From NCBI RefSeq assembly GCF_025143825.1, contig NZ_CP083561.1, forward strand, positions 1 through 64,000: a DNA stretch of 64,000 bases. Reading direction: 5' to 3'. The position numbers and the translations under genes are program-made. This stretch comes from Sulfitobacter sp. S223 (GTDB lineage: Bacteria > Pseudomonadota > Alphaproteobacteria > Rhodobacterales > Rhodobacteraceae). This document shows positions 25,546-34,417 of the stretch, one piece after another. Each line of letters starts with the position of its first letter. The first letter of the stretch is position 1. The notes beneath the pieces were generated by a model. It worked only from the letters and a program-made list of their open reading frames with translations. It was not told where the DNA came from and did no database searches.

Positions 25546-28447
25546 TAAAATGCGGGCTGCAAATTTCGACCATAACGTTCACATTTGTCAGCGGGCTGAC
25601 AAGGCGCATGGTTTCGCCCATCCGGTTCGCGCCATCCTTCAGAAAGGCAAGCGCGATGTGATGGCCTAAATCAGGCGAATAACAGGCCGATGTGACATAA
25701 CCCTGATCATGGGCAGCATCTACAGGGTCAGTCGCTGAAATCAGGTGCGCACCCGCAGGGGTCTTGTCAGTGGGATTGACGGGTTTCACCCCAACCGCAC
25801 GCTGGTCATCAGATTTGTTCAGACCTTCCCGACGTGACAGAACTGCCCCAATGCTATCCTTTTTGGTGCTGACCATCCGCCCCATCCCAAGGTTGGCTGC
25901 TGTGGTAGTTCCGTTCAATTCGTTGCCGGCCGCGTGGCCCTTTTCGATGCGCATCACGCCAAGGGCCTCAGTGCCGTAAGGGGTGATGCCGAACTCTGCC
26001 CCTGCCTTCATGATCCGACGGATCAGGGCATCGCCATAAGCTGTTGGCACTGCAATTTCATAGGCAAGTTCCCCGCTGAACGATATCCGGAACAGACGCG
26101 CCCTTAGCCCTTTGCACACCGTGATATTGGCGCAGGCCATAAAGGGGAACGCTTCGTTGCTGATGTCTTGATCGACGATCTTGTCCAGTACACGGCGGGC
26201 GTTTGGTCCTGCGACGGCAAATTGCGCCCAGCTTTCTGTTGTTGAAATCAGCTGAACATCCATGTCGGGCACAAGGCATTGGCGGACAAATTCCATGTGG
26301 CGATAAACGGGCAGGGCGTTGGCGGTTGTCGTTGTAACGACGAAATGATCCTCATCCAATCGGGCGGCGGTGCCGTCATCCATGGCAATCCCGTCCTCGC
26401 GCAACATCAACCCGTAGCGTACTTTGCCCACGTCCAGTTTTGCGAAGCCGTTGCAATAGATCATGTTCAGGAAGTCCGCCGCATCTGCGCCTTGCACATC
26501 TATTTTACCAAGCGTGCTCACATCACACACTCCGACCGATCCGCGAGTCGCCATGACCTCGCGGTCGACGCTTTCACGCCAAGTGGTTTCGCCGGCGCGG
26601 GGGAACCACTGCGCGCGCATCCAGTTACCCACCTCAACGAAAACCGCGCCCTGTTCCTGCGCCCATGTGTGCGAAGGCGTAAGCCGTTTGGGGTGGAAGT
26701 CTTGTCCGCGATGCCGCCCGCCCAATGCGCCAATGGCAACCGGCGTATAAGGGGGGCGGAACATTGTCGTGCCGACCTCGGGAATGGTTTTGCCAGCCAG
26801 TTCTGCCATGATCGCAAGACCGCCCATGTTGGCAGTTTTGCCCTGATCGGTGGCCATGCCAAGGGTGGTATATCGTTTCAGGTGTTCGACGGACCGGAAC
26901 CCTTCCTGGTGGCTGAGTTTGACGTCCTTGACGGTGACATCGTTTTGCTGATCCAACCAAGCCCGACTTGCATCCTCAACGTACCAGAACGGCGTGATAT
27001 TGACGGGGGCGTCTTCGGCCACGGGCAGTTGCGACGTGCGCCCTTTCAGCCCCAATGCTTTGCGTGCGGCCTGTGCGCCACCAGCCAGCGCGCCTGCCGT
27101 GGTCATATCGCCCATTGCGGCACCAGCAACGCTCATTCCAGCGGGAAGTTCAGCAGGTACAAATGCGGCAAGGGTGTCATTCCAAACGGGACGGCCCCGT
27201 TGATGGCAGGTCATATGCACATTCGGGTTCCAGCCGCCTGATACACCCAAGGCACTGCATTCAATCGTGCGTTCGGACCCGTCGGCTAAGCGCACCTGTA
27301 TAAAGGTCAGACCAAGCCGTCCCATGGTGTCCATCACCCGAGCGCCAGCAAGAACCTCATAGTCCAGCAAATTTGCGGGGGTAGGGCGGGTATCGATCAC
27401 GATGACCTTAATACCCTTTGCATGAAGATCGGCAGCAGTGCGGTGCCCATCGTCGTTATTGGTGAAAATCGCAGCGCGCTTGCCAACGGCAACGCCGAAC
27501 CGGTTGGCGTAAGTGCGCAGCGCGCTTGCTGTCATGATCCCGGGACGGTCATTGTTATTAAAGGCAATCGGGCGCTCAATCGCGCCAGCAGCAAGCACAG
27601 TCTTTTGCGTATAGATCCGCCAAAGGATTTGGCGGGGTTTACCGGCCTCGGGCGTGGCGATGTGATCGCTGACCCGTTCCACGGCCCCGTAAATCCCGTG
27701 ATCAAACGCGCCGATGACGGTCGTGCGCGGCAACAGCTGAACATTCGGCAAGGAAGACAGCTCTGCGACCGTTTTGGCCGCCCAATCCGCACCGGAGGTA
27801 TCGCCAATCGCAAAGGTTTCCGCGTTCAGGCGGCCCCCCATGCGGAAATCTTCATCTGCGAGGATCACATCCGCACCGCCGCGCGCAGCCGTTAATGCAG
27901 CCATAAGGCCCGCTGGCCCCGCCCCGATGATCAAAAGATCGCAGTGCAGAAAACCCTTGTCGTAGACGTCAGGATCATCTTCAAGTGATAGCTCTCCTAG
28001 GCCCGCAGCGCGGCGAATGATCGGCTCATAAAACTTTTCCCAGAATGCCTTGGGCCACATGAAGGTCTTGTAATAGAAACCAGCCGTCAGGAAATTCGAC
28101 AGGCGATCATTCACTGCCAACAGATCGAAAGACAAGGATCCAAGACGGTTCTGGCTGGTGGCTGTCAACCCGTCGAACAGTTCAGCCGTGGTGGCGCGGG
28201 TGTTGGGTTCTTTACGCGCACCGCTGCGTAGGTGCACCAACGCGTTAGGCTCTTCTGACCCCGCTGTCAGTGGTCCGCGCGGGCGGTGGTATTTGAAACT
28301 GCGCCCCATAAGGCGCACCCCGTTTGCCAGAAGCGCCGAGGCAAGTGTATCGCCCGGGTGCCCTTCATATTTCCGGCCGTCGAAGGTGAATTTGAACGTC
28401 GTGCTGCGGTCAATCTGGCCGCCGTCGATCCGGTTTCGTTGTTTCAT
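25514..28447 (-). CDS. soxA: Sarcosine oxidase alpha subunit
   Basis: At 977 residues this is a normal SoxA. The N-terminal 2Fe-2S-like segment (FDGRKYEGHPGDTLASALLANG) is followed by an NAD-binding Rossmann domain (LLIIGAGPAGLMAALTAARGG, about residue 170) and a C-terminal aminomethyltransferase (GcvT-like) THF domain (from about residue 590; DVSTLGKIDVQG, GPNARRVLDKI). The tetramer demethylates sarcosine to glycine and passes the carbon to THF as 5,10-methylene-THF with H2O2 formed at FMN. The start overlaps the soxD stop as ATGA. The product links directly to PurU downstream. Confidence 0.94.
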   Translation of the reverse strand: MKQRNRIDGGQIDRSTTFKFTFDGRKYEGHPGDTLASALLANGVRLMGRSFKYHRPRGPLTAGSEEPNALVHLRSGARKEPNTRATTAELFDGLTATSQNRLGSLSFDLLAVNDRLSNFLTAGFYYKTFMWPKAFWEKFYEPIIRRAAGLGELSLEDDPDVYDKGFLHCDLLIIGAGPAGLMAALTAARGGADVILADEDFRMGGRLNAETFAIGDTSGADWAAKTVAELSSLPNVQLLPRTTVIGAFDHGIYGAVERVSDHIATPEAGKPRQILWRIYTQKTVLAAGAIERPIAFNNNDRPGIMTASALRTYANRFGVAVGKRAAIFTNNDDGHRTAADLHAKGIKVIVIDTRPTPANLLDYEVLAGARVMDTMGRLGLTFIQVRLADGSERTIECSALGVSGGWNPNVHMTCHQRGRPVWNDTLAAFVPAELPAGMSVAGAAMGDMTTAGALAGGAQAARKALGLKGRTSQLPVAEDAPVNITPFWYVEDASRAWLDQQNDVTVKDVKLSHQEGFRSVEHLKRYTTLGMATDQGKTANMGGLAIMAELAGKTIPEVGTTMFRPPYTPVAIGALGGRHRGQDFHPKRLTPSHTWAQEQGAVFVEVGNWMRAQWFPRAGETTWRESVDREVMATRGSVGVCDVSTLGKIDVQGADAADFLNMIYCNGFAKLDVGKVRYGLMLREDGIAMDDGTAARLDEDHFVVTTTTANALPVYRHMEFVRQCLVPDMDVQLISTTESWAQFAVAGPNARRVLDKIVDQDISNEAFPFMACANITVCKGLRARLFRISFSGELAYEIAVPTAYGDALIRRIMKAGAEFGITPYGTEALGVMRIEKGHAAGNELNGTTTAANLGMGRMVSTKKDSIGAVLSRREGLNKSDDQRAVGVKPVNPTDKTPAGAHLISATDPVDAAHDQGYVTSACYSPDLGHHIALAFLKDGANRMGETMRLVSPLTNVNVMVEICSPHFIDPKGERLRA

Positions 28448-28731
28448 TTTGACCGTCCTTGCGCACGGGCCACATCGCGGGCCAGTTCAACCGTGGAAAT
28501 TTCATGGGTCAACGTGTTGCGCGTGACCACCAGCCATGACCGATCACCCGCTTCGTGAAACCATAATTCGCGGTGCCAGCCCGCGGGATTATCGCGCAGG
28601 TAGGCATAGTCATGAAAGGCCGCCGCTGCATCCGCGCCGTCAGGGTTGGGGCGGTCGATCAAACGGGCGTCGCCCATGTAGGTGAATTCGGAACTGTCGC
28701 GGGGGCCAAGTAGGGGGTGATTAATGATCAT
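28444..28731 (-). CDS. soxD: Sarcosine oxidase delta subunit, cysteine-free variant
   Basis: This protein of 95 residues is SoxD by position and by the pattern YLRDNPAGWHRELWFHEAG. In characterised enzymes this subunit binds zinc through Cys6, Cys9, His59 and Cys63. Here there is no cysteine at all: the CPxCGPR motif reads HPLLGPR at 5-11, His59 is kept, and the last ligand is Asp63. The zinc site is therefore lost or replaced by a His5/His59/Asp63 type site. Its start coincides with the soxB stop, and its stop overlaps the soxA start, so it is expressed in frame with the rest. It probably belongs to a divergent subfamily rather than being broken. Confidence 0.88.
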   Translation of the reverse strand: MIINHPLLGPRDSSEFTYMGDARLIDRPNPDGADAAAAFHDYAYLRDNPAGWHRELWFHEAGDRSWLVVTRNTLTHEISTVELARDVARAQGRSK

Positions 28732-29981
28732 CAGTGCAAATTGGGCTGATTGCCCATCCCTTTTTCGTCAATCATCAAGCCCTTTTCGAACCTGTCAAAC
28801 CGATATGATGAAGCAGTGGGATGCGGTTCTCCCCTCGCCAGCAAATGCGCAAAGGCAAAACCGCTGGCGGGGGTGGCCTTAAATCCGCCATAGCACCAGC
28901 CGCCATTGAAATAGAGACCCTCGATATGGGTTCGATCAATGATCGGGGAGCCATCCATAGACATATCCATTATCCCGCCCCACATCCGCAAAAGACGGGC
29001 ACGCCCAAGAATGGGAAAAATCGCCATCGCCCCTTCGCAAACATCTTCAACGACCGGCAGATTGCCGCGTTGCGCGTAGGAGTTATATCCGTCGATGTCG
29101 CCGCCAAAGACCAGACCGCCTTTATCAGACTGACTGCAATAGAAATGTCCCGCGCCGAAGGTGATCACACCTGGCAGGACGGGTTTTAATCCCTCGGATA
29201 CAAAGGCCTGCAACACATGGCTTTCGATGGGCAGGCGCATATTGGCAAGGCTCATCAACCGGCTGGAATTGCCTGCGACGGCACAGCCAACCTTGCCTGC
29301 GCCAATGAACCCGCGTGTGGTTTCGACGCCTTTGCATTTGCCATCTTCTATCCGGAAATCCGTTACTTCGCAGTTCTGTATGATGTCCACACCACGGCTA
29401 TCGGCGCTGCGCGCATACCCCCAAGCGACAGCGTCATGACGTACAGTGCCGCCGCGATGTTGGGCCAGCCCCCCCTTGATCGGGAACCGCGCGTCATCGG
29501 TGTTCAAGAAGGGATAGCGTTTCTTGATCTGGGCGGTGGACAACATGTCGGCATCGGCCCCGTTCAGGATCATCGCATTGCCGCGCCGGATAAACGCATC
29601 GCGCTGGCCGTCCGAATGGATCAGGTTCAGGATGCCGCGTTGACTGACCATGGCATTGTAATTGACGTCCTGTTCAAGACCCTCCCATAGCTTGAGGGAA
29701 AATTCATAGAACGGTTCGTTCCCGTCCAACAAATAGTTAGACCGGATGATCGTGGTGTTTCGACCGACGTTACCGCCGCCGATCCAGCCCTTTTCAATCA
29801 CAGCGACGCGCGCTTGCCCGAATTCCTTGGCAAGATAATGTGCGGTGGCCAATCCGTGCCCGCCACCACCAATAATCACGATGTCATAATGTGATGCAGG
29901 CTCAGGGTCCCGCCAGGCAGGCGCCCACCCCTTGTGACCTGTAAGCGCTTCCTTGATTACACGAAAACCAGAGTATCGCAT
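28731..29981 (-). CDS. soxB: Sarcosine oxidase beta subunit
   Basis: This flavoprotein of 416 residues starts MRYSGFRVIKEALTGHKGW, the usual SoxB N-terminus. The FAD motif DIVIIGGGGHGLATAHYLAK follows near residue 36. The conserved His for covalent FMN lies in GGTVRHDAVAWGYAR. It is the catalytic subunit that oxidises sarcosine at noncovalent FAD. The open frame extends 13 codons upstream to 30020, but the ATG at 29981 matches the family. A perfect palindrome lies 31 nt upstream of this start. It leads the operon soxB-D-A-G. Confidence 0.93.
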   Translation of the reverse strand: MRYSGFRVIKEALTGHKGWAPAWRDPEPASHYDIVIIGGGGHGLATAHYLAKEFGQARVAVIEKGWIGGGNVGRNTTIIRSNYLLDGNEPFYEFSLKLWEGLEQDVNYNAMVSQRGILNLIHSDGQRDAFIRRGNAMILNGADADMLSTAQIKKRYPFLNTDDARFPIKGGLAQHRGGTVRHDAVAWGYARSADSRGVDIIQNCEVTDFRIEDGKCKGVETTRGFIGAGKVGCAVAGNSSRLMSLANMRLPIESHVLQAFVSEGLKPVLPGVITFGAGHFYCSQSDKGGLVFGGDIDGYNSYAQRGNLPVVEDVCEGAMAIFPILGRARLLRMWGGIMDMSMDGSPIIDRTHIEGLYFNGGWCYGGFKATPASGFAFAHLLARGEPHPTASSYRFDRFEKGLMIDEKGMGNQPNLH

Positions 29982-30439
29982 TTGTACCTCATTCGAGCTT
30001 TTGAAGACGCCTTCGTACACTGTACGAATCTTACGACTTAACCGCTACCTGAATGGGTTTTCGGCAAGATAGCAATAATACCGTCAGCAAATGTAGTTTA
30101 TGACAAGACATCTGATTGCTTGCGGTTATTCATATGTTGCAAAGGCAATAATCCAATGAGTTCGAATATGATCTTTCGGGTCGGTTCATAGTACGAGCTT
30201 TTGCAGCCCCACCAAAATTTCCAAACTAAGGAACATACGAATGAAAATTCAACATATTCGATAAGATTGATTATGTTAAATAGTAATTTCAGTTTTTTGC
30301 GGCCAAAAAGGCGGGAACGGCCAAAGCGTATACACAACCGGCTATTGTTAGCGCGCCAAGTTCTCTTGCCACTTTGGTCGCATGACCGGGGCGAGCAATC
30401 CTATAGACAAGGTGCACAAACGCATGTCAGGCTTCTGGT
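29982..30439. other. Divergent AT-rich promoter region, soxB / vWA gene
   Basis: These 458 nt are clearly more AT-rich than the flanking genes and should hold the promoters for soxBDAG (leftward) and the vWA gene (rightward). The 30012-30028 palindrome is the only strong element I see. A 79-codon frame at 30098-30337 on the minus strand has no recognisable product. Confidence 0.5.
30012..30028. promoter_or_regulatory. Perfect 17-bp palindrome upstream of soxB
   Basis: TTCGTACA-C-TGTACGAA is an exact 8-1-8 inverted repeat, 31 nt upstream of the soxB ATG, where a repressor would block transcription. The size and single-base centre fit GntR/FadR-type dimer sites. The regulator is not encoded next to it. 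Confidence 0.55.
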
Positions 30440-31126
30440 ATGCGCTTTATAACCCCTTTTGTTGTTGCCCTTACAGGCGTCACGGCCACGTCAGCACAGG
30501 GCAACTGTGTCTCTGACGCAATGATCGTGTTTGACGGGTCTGGATCAATGGCGGAAATGGGGTTTAACGATATTAACGAACCAAGGATATTTGAGGCCCG
30601 CCGCGCGATGGCGGCCGCGATACCACCGATTGCCGAAAACAGGCGTCTGGGTCTGGTGATCTATGGCCCGAATGGCGTTGATGAATGTACCGGCCTTGAT
30701 GTGCGGTTTGCCCCGATTGCCGATGCCGCCCCACGCATTTTGAATGACGTCAATATGCTGGAACCGACCGGAAGCACTCCCCTTACCGAAGCAGTCAGCC
30801 TGGCCGCGCGAACTATGGACTATCAAACCCAGCCTGCTACGATTTTGCTGGTAACTGATGGTAAAGAAACCTGCGGCGGACAACCCTGCGCATTGGCTGC
30901 GGACCTCGCGGCAAGCGGATTTGACACAACCGTGCATGTTATCGGCTTCAAGGTGCGAGGATCGTTTTTCTCTTGGGAGCGGGATGCTGAAAACAGCTAT
31001 ACAGAGGCAGAAAGCGTTTCGCGATGTTTGGCGGATTTTACGGGTGGCACATACACAAATGCCGAGACACTGGATCAACTGATCGCCGCATTGCGCAAAA
31101 CACTTGGATGCCAGTTATTGTTCTAG
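30440..31126 (+). CDS. Secreted von Willebrand factor A domain protein
   Basis: This protein of 228 residues has a short signal peptide (ending near residue 19, TSAQG) and a vWA domain. The MIDAS loop is clear: DGSGS in the first strand (IVFDGSGSMAEMG), the Thr in PTGSTPLTEAV and the Asp in LLVTDGKETCGG. Several Cys residues could form disulfides, as expected for a periplasmic protein. It would bind a divalent metal and a protein partner, but the partner is unknown. It is transcribed alone between sox and the nosR-like gene, 258 nt from the latter. Confidence 0.8.
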   Translation: MRFITPFVVALTGVTATSAQGNCVSDAMIVFDGSGSMAEMGFNDINEPRIFEARRAMAAAIPPIAENRRLGLVIYGPNGVDECTGLDVRFAPIADAAPRILNDVNMLEPTGSTPLTEAVSLAARTMDYQTQPATILLVTDGKETCGGQPCALAADLAASGFDTTVHVIGFKVRGSFFSWERDAENSYTEAESVSRCLADFTGGTYTNAETLDQLIAALRKTLGCQLLF

Positions 31127-31384
31127 GCCGCTCTGCTGGCCCAATCATGCGGACACAGGCAGACGCCACCGCACTGATTTGCGGTCGATTACACGTATTA
31201 CCCCGTATTCAGTCACCAGCACGATTTTCCGGATGCTCGCCAAACCATTCCGCGTGCGCGAAGCACTGAAGGGCCATAGTCGTGGCAACACGATATGACG
31301 CAGGCGCGCGACACATGCCGAACTGCCCGGTCTCAGACCTTAGTCGAATGTCGCTGCGAAACTTCGAGGATTACGGTTTGTCTG

Positions 31385-33481
31385 ATGGGGATCAAACATT
31401 CAATAATCCGGCTGACAGCCACACTATCTATCTGGCTGTGCACGGCCATTTCTGTTTTGGCAGAGCCGTTGCCGCGTGAAGCGATTGAGCCCTACATCCA
31501 GCCGCCCATGTCACTGGGCGAAGCGCTGAACGACCAAGGCGTCTGGCAGCTGTTGAATTCAGGCGGTGCCGAAGCAGGATATGTGTTCGAAACGGAGCCT
31601 ATGGCCCCTCTGCCCGGATTTTCCGGTGCTGCGATAAACGTGCTGGTTGTTCTGGATTTGGACGGGCGTTTTCTGGATGTGCAGTTGATCTCGCACAATG
31701 AGCCTATTTTCGTGTCTGGCTTGCCCGAACATTTGTTCTATGACTTTTTCAAGCAATATCGCGGTCACTCCATTTCTGACAGTCTGGTTGTCGGCTCTCC
31801 CTATGGCAGTGGTGGCGATGGGTCTGCCTTGGTGTATCTGGACGGCGTGACCAAAGGGACTGCTTCCATCCGCATCGCGCACGAAAGCATCCTTGCCGCC
31901 ACGCTTAAGGTAGCGCGGGAAAAGATGAATGGCATTGCGACGGGCCCTCCCGCATTTCCCGACCCCGACTATAGTGAGGATCTGACTTGGGCAGATTTGG
32001 TCGACCAAGGCATCGTAACCCGCAAGATCGTTTCAAACCGTGAAATGGACGAAAAGTTCGTAGGCACCCTATGGGAGGACGACGACCCGCAAGCACAGGA
32101 AAACCCCGATGCGCCCTATCTGGACCTCTGGGTCGTCGATATTGGCGCGCCCTCAATCGCCAAAGCAGTTTTAAGCTCTGACGGGTTTCAAGAGCTGCAA
32201 CAATTCATGTCAATTTCAAAGACGGACGAACCCGTGCTGGTAATTGAGACAGCGCGCCATGGGTTGGTCACAGATGCATTCGTCCGCAACACGGCACCCG
32301 ATCTGATCAGCGCGGAACAGGGGGGTTTCCCCATCGCTTTTCGCGATTCAGACATATTCGTTGATCTGAATGGCGCGCTTCCGGATGCGCTGCACGATGG
32401 TGCGGCCTTAATCCTGCGAACTGATCGTCGCTTGGGGTTTGACCCGACAGCCGAATGGATACTCCGCATCAAAGCCGTGCGCGCCCATGGATCGTTTCAA
32501 CCGCAGATCGGCTCTGCCACCCTTGAGGTGACGCATATAACACCCGACCGCTTTTATGACCGCATAGAACCGGTTACCCCGTCACCTCCTTGGGTTGATG
32601 CACTGCGCAACCGTCAGGCTGATCTGATCGTGTTGGCGCTATTCCTGATCGGGCTGGTTGCGGTTCTTGGCTTGCGCCTGAACCGCCTTGCCGGACACCG
32701 TCATTTCACAGCGATCCGGCTTGGCATTCTGGCGTTTGTGACCGGCTTTATCGGCTGGTGGGGTCAGGGCCAGCTGTCGATCGCGACTCCGCTTGCTGTT
32801 GCACGCACTGCTCTGGATGGCGGGACTTTTGCTTTTCTGTTGTACGACCCGTTCTCCCTGGCGATTTGGGCGGTCACAATTGTTGGATTTATTTTGTGGG
32901 GGCGGGGGTTATTTTGCGGTTGGCTTTGCCCGTTTGGCGCGCTTCAGGAATTTGCCCACCACCTTGGACGCCTCTTGCGGTTGCCGCAGATCGAACCCTC
33001 TGCGGTCTGGGACGACCGGTTGAAATGGCTGAAATATGTGGTGCTGGCCGGGCTCGTATATCTGCTTTTAACCGCCCCCGCACAATTGGACAAAGCCATC
33101 GAGGTCGAGCCCTTCAAGACCGCAATCACCACATTTTTTGTCCGCGAATGGTATTATGTCGCCTATGCAGTCGGGCTTTTGTTGCTGTCGATGGTGTTGT
33201 TCAAAGGCTTCTGCCGCTATGTCTGCCCCTTGGGCGCTGTCATGGCGATTGGTGGCTTACTGCGGGGCCGTAAATGGATCGACCGGCGCAATGAATGCGG
33301 ATCACCCTGCCAGCTTTGCAAGGTCAAATGCAGCTACGGAGCCATCAAGAAAACCGGAGAAATTCAATACTCGGAGTGCTTTCAGTGCCTTGATTGCGTG
33401 ACGATCCATGACGACCCAAAACAATGCGTGCCTCTGATTCTGGCTTCACGGGAACGCAAACGCAGGATTGCTGCCCAATGA
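31385..33481 (+). CDS. NosR/NirI-like membrane FMN-binding and polyferredoxin protein
   Basis: This protein of 698 residues has a signal sequence (1-27), a periplasmic FMN-binding domain with the flavinylation-like motif DGVTKGTAS near residue 160, about five membrane helices, two CxxxCP motifs in CGWLCPFG and CRYVCPLG, and a C-terminal pair of 4Fe-4S clusters (CGSPCQLCKVKC and CFQCLDC with a distal CVP). This is NosR/NirI architecture, which feeds quinol electrons to periplasmic reductases. No nosZ, nosD or nir gene is present here, so the acceptor is unknown. The ATG at 31385 starts the signal peptide; earlier in-frame starts lack it. Its stop overlaps apbE as ATGA. Confidence 0.85.
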   Translation: MGIKHSIIRLTATLSIWLCTAISVLAEPLPREAIEPYIQPPMSLGEALNDQGVWQLLNSGGAEAGYVFETEPMAPLPGFSGAAINVLVVLDLDGRFLDVQLISHNEPIFVSGLPEHLFYDFFKQYRGHSISDSLVVGSPYGSGGDGSALVYLDGVTKGTASIRIAHESILAATLKVAREKMNGIATGPPAFPDPDYSEDLTWADLVDQGIVTRKIVSNREMDEKFVGTLWEDDDPQAQENPDAPYLDLWVVDIGAPSIAKAVLSSDGFQELQQFMSISKTDEPVLVIETARHGLVTDAFVRNTAPDLISAEQGGFPIAFRDSDIFVDLNGALPDALHDGAALILRTDRRLGFDPTAEWILRIKAVRAHGSFQPQIGSATLEVTHITPDRFYDRIEPVTPSPPWVDALRNRQADLIVLALFLIGLVAVLGLRLNRLAGHRHFTAIRLGILAFVTGFIGWWGQGQLSIATPLAVARTALDGGTFAFLLYDPFSLAIWAVTIVGFILWGRGLFCGWLCPFGALQEFAHHLGRLLRLPQIEPSAVWDDRLKWLKYVVLAGLVYLLLTAPAQLDKAIEVEPFKTAITTFFVREWYYVAYAVGLLLLSMVLFKGFCRYVCPLGAVMAIGGLLRGRKWIDRRNECGSPCQLCKVKCSYGAIKKTGEIQYSECFQCLDCVTIHDDPKQCVPLILASRERKRRIAAQ

Positions 33482-34353
33482 CCCTGACACGCCGACGGTT
33501 TTTGACGATCTCTGCCGCTTTCTCTGCCGTGCCTGCAACAGCAAAGGCGCACAGCTGGCAGGGGCGTGCCTTTGGCGCGGATGTGTCTTTGACCATTCGT
33601 GGCCCTCGGAGCGACGCCGCTGCTGCCATGACCCATGCACGCAAGCTGATCGCCGAGGTTGAGCAGTTGTTCAGTCTCTACGATCCGACCTCCTCACTCT
33701 CCCAACTCAATGCCAAAGGCGTGCTGCGCCTGCCAACCGCCCGGTTTTTGGAGCTGATGCAAGCCGCAGATACAGCGTTTCGACTGACCGACGGATTGTT
33801 TGATCCTACCGTTCAGCCGCTGTGGCAGGCGCTTGCCCAAGATCGCGATACAGCAGCAGCGGTGGCCTCAATCGGTTGGAAAAAGCTGCGGTTTGACCCT
33901 GCGCAGATTACGCTTGGGCCGGCGCAGGCGTTGACGTTTAATGGAATTGCCCAAGGGTTCGCGACTGATCTTGTAGCAGATGCGTTGACCGCGCGTGGCC
34001 TGACAAACACCTTGGTGAACATAGGGGAATACCGGGCCAATGGCGGCCGCTGGACGGTCGGTATTGCAGACCCTGAACACGGCATTCTGGGCCACCGCAC
34101 CTTAACAAAAGGCGCAATTGCCACATCCAGCCCTGCGGCCAGCCCGATCAGGGCTCAGGGCCATATCCTGCATGCCAATGCGCAGCCGCGGTGGTCCACC
34201 GTCACGGTAGAGGCATCAAGTGCTACTTTGGCCGACAGCTTGTCCACCGCAATGGTGCTTGCGACACGCGAGCAGATAGACGTGATGAAGGCCCGCGCCG
34301 ACATTGCGCGTGTGGCACTGGTAGACTTTAACGGCGATCTTTTCACAGTCTGA
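33478..34353 (+). CDS. apbE: FAD:protein FMN transferase (ApbE/NosX type)
   Basis: This protein of 291 residues begins with a twin-arginine signal (TRRRFLTIS), so it is exported folded. The ApbE family is shown by the GIAQGFATDLVADAL and LVNIGEYRANG motifs and the MVLATRE-like C-terminus. ApbE transfers FMN from FAD to a Thr or Ser of periplasmic proteins. The coupled gene upstream encodes an FMN-binding protein with a matching acceptor motif, which is the likely client (inference). In denitrifiers this protein is NosX. The ATG at 33478 overlaps the upstream TGA. Confidence 0.9.
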   Translation: MTLTRRRFLTISAAFSAVPATAKAHSWQGRAFGADVSLTIRGPRSDAAAAMTHARKLIAEVEQLFSLYDPTSSLSQLNAKGVLRLPTARFLELMQAADTAFRLTDGLFDPTVQPLWQALAQDRDTAAAVASIGWKKLRFDPAQITLGPAQALTFNGIAQGFATDLVADALTARGLTNTLVNIGEYRANGGRWTVGIADPEHGILGHRTLTKGAIATSSPAASPIRAQGHILHANAQPRWSTVTVEASSATLADSLSTAMVLATREQIDVMKARADIARVALVDFNGDLFTV

Positions 34354-34372
34354 CGCAAACCCCACAAACGTC

Positions 34373-34400
34373 AAAGGCCCCACCAAACGGCAGGGCCTTT
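34373..34400. terminator. Bidirectional hairpin terminator between apbE and coxM
   Basis: AAAGGCCC-12 nt-GGGCCTTT is a perfect 8-bp stem lying between convergent genes, 19 nt after apbE and 17 nt after coxM. The stem ends in A/T runs on both sides, so it can stop transcription both ways. Confidence 0.75.
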
Positions 34401-34417
34401 GTACGGGTTTTCTGCCG

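Noticed and set aside
26279-27241. 320-codon plus-strand frame inside soxA
   Set aside because: It is antisense to a conserved gene and recognisable as no protein.
30098-30337. 79-codon minus-strand frame upstream of the vWA gene
   Set aside because: It is AT-rich, lacks a ribosome site and looks like chance in a promoter region.
31385-34353. Denitrification nos operon
   Set aside because: Only a NosR-like and an ApbE/NosX-like gene are present, with no nosZ, nosD, nosF, nosY or nosL.
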